A stretch of 64,000 nt of DNA from Fragilaria crotonensis (taxonomy: Eukaryota > Bacillariophyta > Fragilariophyceae > Fragilariales > Fragilariaceae): contig JAKSYS010000001.1 of the NCBI GenBank assembly GCA_022925895.1, positions 372,001 through 436,000 of the forward strand, in the 5' to 3' direction. Made by a program: the position numbers and the translations under genes. Below, piece by piece: positions 1 to 11,215 of this stretch. The notes beneath the pieces were generated by a model that was not told the DNA's origin, did not search any database, and was given only the letters and a program-made list of their open reading frames with translations. Positions within the stretch are counted from its first letter, which is position 1; every line of letters starts with the position of its first letter.

Positions 1-1460
1 TGGTTGTTTTATTGACAATAAACTGCATTTTTACTAAACATACATGGTGTGGAATAAGCAAATATGTTTGATGGAAGTGTATCTATTCACAATAATATGA
101 TAGTTTAAACCAACCACAAAAGCGCATATAATGTGATAAACTAACATGTAAATGTTTGTATCTAACCAAAACTGGTGAATTACCACATTTAAATGTGACA
201 TAAACATAGAATGGCAATAAACAACCATAAACATGTAACATCAACTGGTGATTGTTGAAACATCGAGGCCGGTCCATATAGAACGACAAAACAGAAACAA
301 AACTCCATTTTTGTTTCTGTTTTGTTGAATAGTCGTCATGGTCAACAAAAACTCCGACGTTTATTTATTTAGTTCTGTGGAGCCAAAAAAAATAACCCAT
401 TTCCGACAGAAAAGGTTTTCCGATCGGTCGGGATTTCACGACAACAAAACAGTAACAAAAACGTTTCAGATGCCTGATTCCGTGTAAAACCCAACCACCA
501 CCACCCATTCCAATTTGCAACGTCAGAAGGCAGTCAACAATCGAACGGTCATTGCCCATGTTCTTTTGGACCCAAAAATTGTCTCCAAGACATGCTTGCG
601 CGAAGTAAATCATTTCCACATCGCTGTATGTGACAAAACGTTTTCTTTATGTTGACAACTGTTGGGGACGAAAATCGCTTGATCCGACAAAACAACAACA
701 GAAAAGATTCTCCGACAAGTTTTGTTTCTGCTTTGTCGCACTGTATGGAACGGCCTAAGGTTACAAGAGTATGGAAAGGCCTAAGGTTACAAGTAAACAT
801 CAAATAAAAAACTAAACAAAACGGACCTTCAGATGGTGGCAATGATCACCACTCTCTTTATTGCAGATATTGTGCACACAATTGAACTTGTTGGAAGAAA
901 AATGGTGTCATGAGGAAATTAATATTCAAATTATGGTGACAAGACATGGTGGCTAGCTAGATACTGGTGTGTTCTGTGCTGTGAAGGCATTCTAACACCT
1001 GCTTTGCAGCAACTGGAACCTTGTTTTCAGTCATCAACATGTGACTACAATGGCTTACGTTGTATATCAATGACAAGACCATTGCTGAAGTCTTCATAGG
1101 AAAGTCCATTGTTTATGTGGACAATGCTACCAGAAAGCAATGAGGTAAATGGTTTAAGTCTTCTGCAATGAAACAAGTTCTTGACAATATCATTAAGATA
1201 AAGCATGCAAAGTTTCACATGCATGCTCAGCAGGAGATTGAGTTCTTGTGATTTATGAAAATACAATGACGGACAACATGATGCATTAGCATCCAAAACT
1301 TCATGGAGTCATCACGCATTCTAGATTCTTTGGAATAAAAATTGTTTCTTGAATATTGACAATTTCTGCCTGGTGGTATTGCTTTGGTAGTAGTGCTGCT
1401 GGATTTGCATTGCTTTGGACAATAGTCAATGGCTATACAAAGTAGCTAAACAAGATCAAG
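1..1460. other. No gene recognised; short dispersed repeats
   Basis: No convincing gene is seen on either strand. A word of the type CGACAAAACAGAAACAAAA and its complement recurs between about 280 and 740. One pair forms a hairpin with 17-bp arms at 286-302 and 309-325 and a 6-base loop. A GGCCTAAGGTTACAAG word is repeated at about 752 and 780. The small open frames have no family signature. The stretch could be the remains of a mobile element. Confidence 0.5.
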
Positions 1461-1461
1461 A

Positions 1462-1640
1462 ATGAAAGCCATTGACTCCACCAATGTAGAGATAACAACC
1501 AGCCATCAGACTTTGTATCTGAGAGATAACAACCAGCCCTCAGACTTTGTATCTGAATGGGAATTCTGCTCCATTGACACCACCAATGTAGAGTTAACTA
1601 CCAGCCCTCAGACTTTGCATCTGCTGAGTGGGAATTCTGC
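1462..1640. repeat. Short degenerate tandem repeat
   Basis: The word ACCAGCCCTCAGACTTTG and variants occur three times in about 140 bp, together with repeats of ATTGACACCACCAATGTAGA and GGGAATTCTGCT. The 65-residue plus-strand ORF across it is a by-product of the repeats, not a recognisable protein. Confidence 0.6.
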
Positions 1641-1709
1641 TATCTGTGGGGAGTATTGACTTGAGCTTTAGTCAATGTGTATGCATGGTAGAAACATCAA
1701 TGAGAAAGC

Positions 1710-1904
1710 CAAGCATAAGAATTCTTGAAGAATGTATCCAAAAATGGAATTGAAGGTCAAAGATCCTTTTATGGAAATGTCAAACCAATGGGATTGTACT
1801 GAGTTATTGGACAAGCATAAGAATTCTTGAAGAATGTATCCAAAAATGGAATTGAAGGTCAAAGATCCTTTTATGGAAATGTCAAACCAATGGGATTGTA
1901 CTGA
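1710..1904. repeat. 93-bp tandem duplication, period 102
   Basis: The 93 bp at 1710-1802 recur without a visible mismatch at 1812-1904. Complete identity implies a recent duplication. No gene runs through it. Confidence 0.85.
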
Positions 1905-4513
1905 CGTTAGTGGAAATGGTAAAGATCCTGTTGTACTTGTTTTGTCGTTAAAGGAATAAGCTTAGGATCCGAAAGACTGCAGCGGGGTACCTGTTTCTGC
2001 ATTTAGACAGAATTGAAACGTGTATGTATGTTTCTGGAAGTAGTTCCTGTTTCTGCATTTAAACACAATGGAAACGGGCAAGCCTTTTGAGACCGTTTGC
2101 GCTCTATGGGAACAGTCCCAAGCAAAATCACTTCATGCGGCGCCATTGCGACACTAAACTCGATTTCCATGCAAACGAAGTCTACGAAGTGATTCCCATA
2201 GTATGAGCCAATTGAGCGAGCAATGAAGAATACGTCATTCCCGATGATGAGAGAGAAGGATACGATTTTGTTGGCAACACTCGCAGAGAACGAATCTGAT
2301 TTCCAAAACAAAAACATCAAAAGAAAAAGCCAGAGATTTCAGAAAATGCAGGAAAACGAAACTTCATTGGAGCAGGAATCATCTCCGAGAGAGTAAGCGA
2401 GAGATGGGTGTGATTTGGTCGGTTAGGTTCGATTACAGATACATCAATCGCGACACAAGTTACATCGACAAATACGGATTTCCTAGTGAAAGCGCATTTT
2501 AAATACGAACGGGGCTCCAACTCTTGCACAAAAACAAGCGTCTTTTTCTGCTGTAGAAAGCAAGAATGCCCAATGAACTGTTAACAAGTTATGTATTCCT
2601 AAAATATCGGCGGCTGCAACGAAAACAATAAAATGTAACGTAAATTCAATATCAACAATACAATATCAATACGATCAATCGAGACAATGCAAGTTTTTTG
2701 TGCGCATCCCTGGAAGAATGGCCAAACTTTTTAAGATCAAAGAGGTTTATTCGTGTCCTTAAATATTCGTGTTCAGAAAAGATACAGCTTCGTCGTTATA
2801 ATAATCCATTTCCTGGAAAACAAGGGCACTTCTGATAAACTTATTTACAGTCAACTTTGGCCATTAGAAACCAAAACAAGTAGATCCAATCCCAATCTTG
2901 AGAATCAAAAGACTATAATGAAAGAAGACGATGTGAAAAGCAGACGCTTAACATAACTGATGCATAGAACATTGACCCGATTTAGAACCTGAGGCGTGAA
3001 TGAAAAGTATAAATCTTGTGATTAAAAATCTTCATTAATTGGCAGGGACAATATCACCTTCTTTCTAACGAGATAATCATCTCTCGAAAACATGGTTTGG
3101 ATCGATCGGAAAGTTTTCTTGATCAAAGTTCTGCTTTTTAAGGAAATTGTATTCAAATAGAGGATCAAGAATCCATGATACTATTCTCTTCTGTAAGAAT
3201 CCACGATATTTGTCTCTTCTGTAAGTTTCTGTTGTTGCACCTCGAATCTCGCACGTCCATGATTTCGTTTTAATTGCCATAAGAAATAACATCTCAGGGA
3301 ATATTAAAGAATCTATGCAGCTTTTCAGTCTCAAGTTGAGGAAATCGAATTTCAGTTTTGCAAATCACTCCTTCCTATATTGCTCGTTACCTTTTAAAAA
3401 ATAAGCGCATTATCAGCTGCTTTTAAGATGATATCGATTCTCGATGTTTTCGAGAAAAAGTCTCTTAATTTTAAACAAAATTTTGATTTAAAAACCTCAT
3501 TGAAGGATAGTTTTGCTTCTCATTGATGAAGTTTAACGGATATGGTGCGAAGGTATGGATGTCCTTCGAACGTATGCATAGACTTAGATGGTATGTCAAG
3601 ACTGGATTCGCTTTTGCACAAGTTTTATCAGCCAATATAGGAAATCATTTCTCGTTCTTCCTCCTCGTTGGAAGTCAACTCAGCGCATTTGGATTTGAAG
3701 CAGCCTTGAGTAGTGACCGGTGCTAATCATACAGATTGGCCTTGGTTAAATTCTTCTTTGGGAATTCACTCGCATCTCGGCATCTCAGAAATGTGGGTTT
3801 CTTGATCCAAAATCAACACAAGCAAGACAAACAGATATGAACGAGACGAAAGCTTCTTACTCCCTCCAATGATGCAGACCCGTGTCCTTCACCAAAGGTA
3901 CATGGTACGTTTACCACCACATAATGGAGCAAAAGCCAACGGATTCTCCCGTATTCCGTTAGGGATCTGAAATCTCAAGGCGTTCGCCGATTTCTGGTTC
4001 TTGTTGACGTGAGTGTTTACAGAAAAAAATTGAGTTGTCTTGCCTCGTTTGAGGCCGTCGTGTGAGTGATTGATTCCCCGTTGACCAGTCAAGCTAGTTT
4101 CTGCTAGACGCCCACTCGTACTACTGCTCCTTTGATGTATGCTTTAACCCTTCGATGGAGCCATGGCTCAGTATTTTGTTGCTATTTGCGATCATTCCAC
4201 CGCAATGGGACAACAGAGGAAAATCTGGCTTAAGCATCGTTCAGAACTGTCCTTTGTCCTCCATCGTCATTGTCTCTGGGTTTTGTTGAGAGCAGCTTAT
4301 TCTTTTGTACAGCACAGCATATCAGAGGAGACGACTCCACATGTGGTGTTGGTTGAATCTTTATTCACAATTGACCCCGTTCTTGTTTAACTGTCTCCTA
4401 TCGGCTATCAGCCAAGAACAACAGTACAAGTACCGCGTGCCGAGCTCAGAAGTTGATGGTCGATATCCAAATATGAATGTTGTGTGACTATATATAAGAC
4501 TAGTATTTCGGAG
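1905..4513. other. No gene recognised
   Basis: I found no supported gene. Two overlapping minus-strand frames at 2003-2320 and 2317-2529 (105 and 70 residues) have no recognisable motif and are in different frames. A GTTTCTGCATTTA word is duplicated at about 1991 and 2048. The rest is AT-rich unassigned sequence. Confidence 0.4.
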
Positions 4514-4726
4514 TGCGACTATATACACGACTATTTCGGATTTTCAGAGTCAGTCATATCATCTCAGTGGTTTGAAGATTCTTACTAGTATCCAAATTCA
4601 GTCCATTCAAGAATATGCGACTATATACACGACTATTTTGGATTTTCAGAGTCAGTCATATCATCTTAGTGGTGTGAAGATACTATGTATGTACATAGTA
4701 TCCAAATTCAGTCCATTCATGAATAC
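4514..4726. repeat. Tandem duplication, period 102, plus partial third copy
   Basis: The unit starting TGCGACTATATACACGACTA at 4514 recurs at 4616 with a few substitutions. A shorter third piece (TATCCAAATTCAGTCCATTC) follows at about 4699. It overlaps no recognisable gene. Confidence 0.8.
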
Positions 4727-4898
4727 TCATGCTTTCCACAATATCGAAATTGATGGAACTCTGACATACGAAAATCTTCACGCTTTTCCAACGCACATTT
4801 TCGAACAATAAGTCGGCACTTCCACACATGCGCCTTTGTTCAATAAAAATTCAATTCAATACCAGCAGGAGTTGAGGCTCCACTGTTGTTAAAATACT

Positions 4899-5095
4899 AG
4901 TTCCTGTCACCATACAAGGCTTTGAACCGTGTTTGTGTTCTTGTGGTGAGACTCATGTGATATTTATGCTAGGAAACGTCCATACTGTTGTACGGCTAGT
5001 AAATCTAGTCCCTGTCACCATACAGCAGGGGGCTTGAAACCATGATCATGTTCGAGTAAGGTGAGACTACTAATGAGATATTTATGCTAGAAACA
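4899..5095. repeat. Diverged tandem duplication of about 100 bp
   Basis: A block beginning CCTGTCACCATACA and ending GATATTTATGCTAG occurs twice (about 4904-4973 and 5008-5090) with moderate divergence. It sits between two other tandem duplications, so the 4.5-5.5 kb stretch grew by serial local duplication. Confidence 0.7.
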
Positions 5096-5118
5096 AAAGT
5101 CAATCAAACTTGTAGAAA

Positions 5119-5475
5119 TTGGATTGTTTTGAGACAATGATCTCTCAAAACATGTTTTCAGCACCCGGCGTCCTTTTCTTCGCAGCCGTACGTTTGCTTG
5201 CATTTGAGTTCATCACACCTTTCACAACTTCTGCCCAGAAGTCACTCAAACTTGTTTCTAGGCATTGGATTGAATCTCTCAAGACATGTTTTCAGTACTT
5301 GGAGTCCTTTTCTTCTCAGTCGTACGTACATTTGGTTGCATTTGAGTTCATTGCACCTTTCACAGGATCTGCCCAGAAGTCAATCAAGCTTCTTCCTAGG
5401 CATTGGATTGAATCTCTTAAATCTTGTTTTCAGTACTCGGAGTCCTTTTCTTCTCCTCAGCCATAAATAAGTCTG
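5119..5475. repeat. 138-bp tandem repeat, two to three copies
   Basis: Units starting at about 5200 and 5338, with a degraded third beginning near 5476, are spaced 138 bp apart. Because 138 is a multiple of three, the plus-strand frame at 5119-5466 reads as a 46-residue protein repeat. A second plus frame is also open across it, so the open frames are probably a consequence of the repeat. The sequence resembles no protein I know and lies next to the copia fossil. Confidence 0.7.
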
Positions 5476-5479
5476 GTTA

Positions 5480-6219
5480 CCTTTGAGTTTGTCACACCGT
5501 TCACAGCACCTGCCCATGACACTGACCTGACTGGTCTCCTTTGTTACTGACATTCCTGTATCGTTACTGGTATGACGATTTGTGCATTCGCTGGTACTGT
5601 TGTGGTCCAACTGTCTACTAGTACTACCTTCAACACACTCCTTGGTTCACAAATTCGCTCGTACTGTTGTGGTCCAACTGTCTACTAGTACTACCTTCAA
5701 CACACTCCTTGGTTGGCACAGGAGGTAGGTGGATGGCAAGAGTCTCCATGCTCTTTTTCCTTGTGATTATATCCCAAAACTTTCCAAACAGGTTACCTTG
5801 TAGGCGGGGTTTTGTAAGAAATTGCGGGTCATTTACAACCTGGGGCAGTGCTGAATCATGATGCCTTTGCTTGTGATTATGTCCTTCATACAGAAAAACC
5901 TGCTGGGACTTAAGTCCGGCAGACATGCGGCCATTCTTCTCAAGCTTGATGGCACACTCATTATCCTGTTTCTAAACATTCTCATCAATTTTATACTTCC
6001 CTTGTTCCCCCAGGAAGTTCTTGACCCATATGGTGCTAGGTAGTAGGTAGTCACTTGCTCCAACAAATTTGGCTTGGTGGAGCTCTTCATGTTGAGATGA
6101 TGTGTCAACCCAAGTTCAAAAACGTCCACCAGGTCATCAGCGCCAGTGGTATATTCTAGGTCCATGTACCCTTGGATGTACTGAAGTACCCGTTTGAGAT
6201 TAAGTACAGCTGGTTTCAT
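5480..6219 (-). mobile_element. Fossil Ty1/copia fragment, 3' end of pol (broken)
   Basis: The minus strand holds sequence related to the last part of a diatom-type copia polyprotein. A stretch with KRVLQYIQG and GADDL matches the region at the RT/RNase H junction. A later stretch reading FLTKP and GNLFGKFWDII matches the C-terminal end of pol. No LTR was identified. It is broken in several places and looks old. It is one of several copia pieces in differing orientation at 5.4-8.0 kb, so the locus has been rearranged or hit more than once. Confidence 0.7.
5586..5714. repeat. 62-bp tandem duplication, period 67
   Basis: The 62 bp at 5586-5647 recur at 5653-5714 with about one difference. They lie at the 3' end of the minus-strand copia fossil. 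Confidence 0.8.
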
Positions 6220-6498
6220 ATTCGGGCGACCTCGTAGGCCTTGGTAATTTTCCTACGTATATTTAGCTAAGTATGTTGAAACGATGACATCCTTGGCCCA
6301 TGCAGAAATCAACAGGTCGTCAAAGTTCACAAGTTTGGTTCCCCGAGGCCTACCCCAATGCATACCCTGTGTTATTAACTTGATGAGGGTGCAAGATGAG
6401 TGAGGCCGCGGGGAGTACAATCCGAACCCCCCAAAACAGTGATCCCATCAAGGGCCTTTATGCGCCGTTTGTGCTGATAAACACGGGTAAAGCGAATT

Positions 6499-7144
6499 TT
6501 GCACGCCAGCCGGGTATGTATGACATCGAGATGGCGCTGCCAACTGGTGTACATAATATGCGCGACAATGCGCAAGTTGTCTCACCTACCTGTAGAAACA
6601 TTACCATCGGGTACGTTGGGCCATTTAATTATGAAACCAGCTGTAGGTAATACTGTTTTCTACTCTAAAATACCCGTCTGCATCTCCCGACATAACTGGA
6701 CCGCACTCCCCGTTCCTGACGCCACCATTGCAGGCATAGAAGCCCTCGCTTTGCACGAGCACGGCCCACTCCTCCAGGAATGTGGTTTCGTCATCGAGTG
6801 GCGCCCCGGCCGACCATTCCATTGATGACTCTGAGTACAATCGCGACTACGACCCCCCGACGACAACGGCCCCACCGATGACTCTGAAGTAGCCGACTAC
6901 GACCACATCGACAACCTCGGTGCCCCCAAGATGGCCTAGCACATTTCCTTGCCCCGGCCCAAGGAGCGTTTTAGACGCCGACGACAAACAAGCCATCAAT
7001 GAGCCCAACCAACCCAATGCAGAAACCTGTGATGAACACGTTGAACCCATTGCACCCAATGACATCGATGACAACAACCAAGACAAACAAGGCTATATCA
7101 CAAGACCCATGGGACAATCACTAATGATACTGGGTGGAACATAA
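6499..7144 (+). mobile_element. Fossil Ty1/copia fragment, integrase C-terminus and linker (broken)
   Basis: On the plus strand the stretch around WTALPVPDATI followed by FVIEWRPGRP matches the segment after the integrase core in diatom copia elements, which usually reads W-T-x-L-P-x-P. An Asp/Asn-rich linker-like stretch follows, as expected between integrase and reverse transcriptase. It is broken and old. It lies head to head with the minus-strand copia fragment just before it, so the two are not one collinear copy. Confidence 0.65.
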
Positions 7145-7479
7145 GAAGAGAAGGAAAGACCGCTACTGTGACTGAAGCGCTCATTAAAGGACCGGGAGTG
7201 CAGGTACATTTCATCACGGATAACGGTGTACTACGAACCTGTCAAGCCCCAAACGTGAGTCTACTGACACCCTGTTCCCTGCAAAACAATGAGTAACTCC
7301 TCCGTTGCCGGCACAACCATCAGCAGAGTGACAGAAATGAGCGGCAGAAGCCATGCCGGTGCCATTGCAAATTGTAGTTGTTGACTAGGAGGAAGGGGAG
7401 GACGAAACCAAATTGGAAGTGGGTGAGAACAAGGAAGAGGACCCCAACAACCAGCTCACTCTAGCATCAAGGGTGACAC

Positions 7480-8010
7480 CGAATGTATGAACGCAAAAGC
7501 GTTTGAATGTTTTGAAGAACAAACCGACTGTAGACAGTTTGCAAATACCTGAGATGCCCTCAAAGCCTAGTACATAAAGAAGAACATGAAGTTTGCCGAA
7601 GATATGACCTCCCTATTTGTAGACAAAATGGAAGAACCTAAACTCAAGATTCCCACAGAACTTGATGCTGATGCATCTGCTGTTGAGAAGGCCATATGGG
7701 ACAAGGAGCTCCGCAAGTTTGTCAAGAGGAATGGAGCCTTCAAAGGAAATCTGGCTACAATTCAAGCCATCGTCTCGGATAATGCAGCAAAGCCCTGAAG
7801 GACAAGCTCAGATCCCACAACAACTTCAAGGCAGAGACAAAGAAGAACAACTGTCTCTTGCTTCTGCAGCAGATTTGCTCCATAACCCTTCAATTTGATG
7901 AGAAGATGAACGGTTTCATATCCATCATGGATGCCCGGCGGAGTTTTGTGGATTGTAAACAGCACCCGGACAATCACCAACATCATATTGACATGGAATG
8001 CTGCTTCAAG
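7480..8010 (+). mobile_element. Fossil Ty1/copia gag fragment (broken)
   Basis: The plus strand around 7586-7798 encodes a stretch (IPTELDADAS, IWDKELRKFVKR) matching the conserved part of diatom copia Gag, and neighbouring sequence extends the likeness to about 8010. On the same strand the gag piece lies after the integrase piece, the reverse of the normal gag-to-pol order. It therefore comes from another copy or from a rearrangement. Broken, old, no LTR seen. Confidence 0.7.
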
Positions 8011-8120
8011 AAAACTTGAGAAGATGACATGACAAGTAGTAGCATAGATGCTGGAGCAACATTGACAAGAAAATGAAGTGATTACTAGCCTTGTTGTACT
8101 GCCAATAGTGTTCCAATCAT

Positions 8121-10463
8121 TTATTCTTGTTCAGCATTGCTCTGCTGATTACTTTTTTGAGTTGTCACTTTCATTGTCACATTACTCATGTTTGCTTTGC
8201 TTGTCTTTTTTGTTTTCATGCTTGTCCCTTTGCTGTACTTGTCATCGTTGTTTATGTCCCTTCTTTTGGCCTTCTCCTCAGGAAGGCGTCTCTCGGTAGG
8301 CATTCGTGGATTGGGACAAATTCTCTTATAATGACCTCAGCAGCTGCAGTTAGAACAGATGGTTGGAGAATCTTTGCCCAGCATTTGGCATTCACTTTGA
8401 TGCCAAATTTGCATGGTTTTTTGGGCGCCCAGCTCCACGCTTCTTAACACTGGAAGCAGCATCATGCCATCAGATTTCAAAGAGTCTGTGCTCACCGGAT
8501 AAACATTCTGCTGAAGCATCTTTTGCACGTACCAAAACTTATAATAATCACCCACTAGCTCTAATTGTATAATGGTCAATTCATTTCCTTTGTTAAGAAG
8601 TCAATACACTGCAATTGCATGTCAGCAAGGAATCATACAGTCCTGTCATGCAACACATGAGTTCCGTCATTGCTCACGCTTCACCATGTGCAAGTTTAGT
8701 TGATGCTTTGGCACATCAACACCAACAATTATATCACCAAAATCAGCATCCTCAGGATCTCCATATTTGGGCAAATGCCCAGAGTCTTCTTCAAGTTCTA
8801 GCACTGTCATTGAGGCTGCTTTCTCCCACCTTGCTTTGTGAAGCTTCTTCACTCTTGGCATAACAACACCGCCATCATGCTTGGAAGACATCATTCACAA
8901 CTTGCAGATACAATGTGACAAGATTGACCAAGTGCTCAAATGCACCCATCAACAGGAGATCTCAAGGCCCTGTGAACATGCTGTTGACCGATTTGCTTGT
9001 GTTGCTTGTCACTATCCCAAATCAAGCTGGATACTGATGCTGCCAACTAGTAAGCCACTGCGATGACTTCCACACGACACCACTTTCCTCAATATCTTGG
9101 ATGTACTTTGCTGCCTGCAGTTTCAGTTGTTTGATTTTGTCCATTAGCAACTCCATGTATTGGGCAGAGTACGTTTTGGCAACTGCCACAACATAGTATT
9201 GGGAAGCATTTCTTCCAAATCTCTGCATTGCTCACGATTGCTTGTATATGCTGTGCACAACTGAATTCCAGATTTGTAGGAAACACTTGTTTCACCGCCT
9301 CCTTGAGACCATTGTTGCAATCAGCCACAAAGTCAAGTGGCATTTCATGAAGCGGAGCATCTTCATGAGCCATGGCTTGGTGTGTTCCTCCCTGCTGACA
9401 AACAATGGGGCATGCTCCCTTCAGAAATGTCAACATCTGAACCCACATTTGCCGATCCTCATTACCGGCTGCAATCATGAAACCAACAGGGAATACATCC
9501 TCATTGCTCCCTGTCAGAAGAGATGCAACATACAAGGTTTGCTTGAATTCGCTTCAAAGGTTGGCAGCATCAAGGGAAATCACCGGTCTCACAAATTGAA
9601 GAGGAGCATTATTCATAAATCCAGGAAGGAAGTGAATGCTGTGAAGCTAGAAGTTGGCAAATGCAAACACCGACCCTGGATTTGTTCTCATTGCTCCCTG
9701 TCAGAAGAGATGCAACATACAAGGTTTGCTTGAATTTGCTTCAAAGGTTGGCAGCATCAAGGGAAATCACCGGTCTCACAAATTGAAGAGGAGCATTATT
9801 CATAAATCCAGGAAGGAAGTGAATGCTGTGAAGCTAGAAGTTGGCAAATGCAAACACCGACCCTGGATTTGTTCTCACAAGCTCACCAACGTAAGGTCCA
9901 ACCAGCTGAAAGCTCTTGTAGTCCAATCTTTTGGCCACCACGGTATCAGGGTTCACGGCATGCCATGCTGTGTTGTAGGAAACAACTTGGAAATCATTCT
10001 TTTGTTTGACATTGCCTTCACAATGTCACGTGCTGAGGGAGCAACATTCTTTGTTATGAGGACTTAAGTTGAGGCATTATTCAACATCTTGGAGGAATGA
10101 CATGTCTTCTATTTCCTCCCATTGGCAGTGAGTGGTGCATGACGAACTTTAGCGTGGCGCGCCTTCAACCTAGAAATAGCGCACATACCATCACTCCTGC
10201 CCCTCCAGAAATGAATCTTAAACAGACATGTTCCCTGCATTGATACCTCCAACTTTTTCCATTGATTGAGCACTCAATGCACGTACAATGAAACCCACAT
10301 GCAGATTCAGTTTATACTCAAAGAATCCGGATTTTTGAGACTGCAGAAAAGTGGCTTCATTCATAATTGGCACTTTAACAACACCATTCACAAAGTGGTG
10401 TTCCACACATATGTACCTTTCATTGTTGGTGATACAGAGGGTCATGACCATCTCTGTGGTCAC
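8121..10463 (-). pseudogene. Decayed Mutator-like (MULE) transposase
   Basis: Read on the minus strand from 10463 down. An N-terminal part (10218-10463) is followed by the transposase core. The core includes a stretch reading PVISLDAANL and, in 9089-9535, LYVASLLTGSNEDVFPVGF, then DFVADCNNGLKEAVKQVFP and CAQHI, the usual order in the MULE domain. A TSNTSKSVNSMF-like stretch follows near 9000. At about 8310-8350 a CX2CX4HX4C zinc knuckle appears, with an in-frame TGA inside it at 8337-8339; the same frame stays open to 8121. A 186/187-bp tandem duplication at 9501-9873 also disrupts the core. No TIRs or target duplication were found. This is a dead DNA transposon; only the DDE-core and knuckle assignments are firm. 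Confidence 0.75.
9501..9873. repeat. 186/187-bp tandem duplication inside the MULE
   Basis: The block starting CTCATTGCTCCCTGTCAGAA at 9501 recurs at 9687. The second copy differs by one inserted T and one substitution over about 186 bp. It duplicates part of the transposase core just N-terminal to LYVASLLTG. Confidence 0.9.
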
Positions 10464-10592
10464 TACACAGCAAGCTTTATGTAGGTCAAACAGCTTTGTT
10501 AAATCTGTGAATGCCCCAGTTATTTGAAGTCAAAGTTCCCCTCCGTCTCCCAAAGAAAGTGGATTCCTTAGTGCAGAAGCTCCAATCAAGCA

Positions 10593-11215
10593 ATGTCTCA
10601 GAACTACCTCAAGAATAGGTCTGAAGGTGTCCAATTTGGCATGCACAATAAGCGCAGAATTTTTGGTGCCTGCCCAGGCAAAATACTGCACCTGATCTTG
10701 CTTGGTTGGATTAAGTACTGCCTCCAGGCTTTCTCAGCTCAGGCTGGTCCCAAGTCCCAGACATTGAAGGACTATGAGGAACTGTGTTCCAAATTGGGCT
10801 GCACCCTGTCAAGGCAGAGCAACCGTGATGTTCCATGAACAAACTACTCTAGATGTTCTTTTTCCTTTGGTTCCTTTGGTAAAACTATTTGCATTGCACA
10901 CGACATGTTTCTGCTCCATCTGCAATGTTGGTAAGAAGGTTACCCAAAAAGAAGATGTTGACAATCAAAGGCTATGTGACAGCAATCATATTAAAGATTG
11001 GATAGTTGTTGTGTCTTCCCTCCTAGTCTGGCACCAATGGATGAAGCAGACAACCATTCCAAAGAAGATGGTGAGGTGCTCCCATGTTGCCGTGCAGTGT
11101 TTGATGTGGTTTGTTGTTGCTGCTGAAGTTGCACCTCATCCTTCAGGCATGGGAAATAACACCATCAGCACCCACTTGATCCTGCATCTGTGCAAGGACA
11201 TTCTGGACCATGGAG
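10593..11215 (+). pseudogene. Fragment of Plavaka/KDZ-like transposase-associated protein
   Basis: Two overlapping plus-strand frames (10593-10838 and 10774-11505) carry blocks I recall from a repeated diatom protein family: GACPGKILHLILLGWIKY, LGCTLSRQSNRDVP, then KKVTQKEDVDNQRLCDSNHI, WIVVVSSLLVWHQWM and GMGNNTISTHLILHL. The order is preserved but the frame changes near 10800-10870, so the gene is decayed. The A-C-P-x-x-x-L-H block followed by a helical stretch suggests a transposase of the Plavaka/CxC (KDZ) kind; that family assignment is inference. Beyond about 11215 the likeness stops and sequence of the opposite strand takes over. Confidence 0.5.

Noticed and set aside
5119-5466. A 115-residue repeat protein on the plus strand
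   Set aside because: Two plus frames are open across the same 138-bp repeats, as expected from a repeat whose period is a multiple of three; no family likeness.
9242-10067. Plus-strand ORFs of 163 and 137 residues
   Set aside because: They are antisense to the MULE transposase and arise from its duplicated block.
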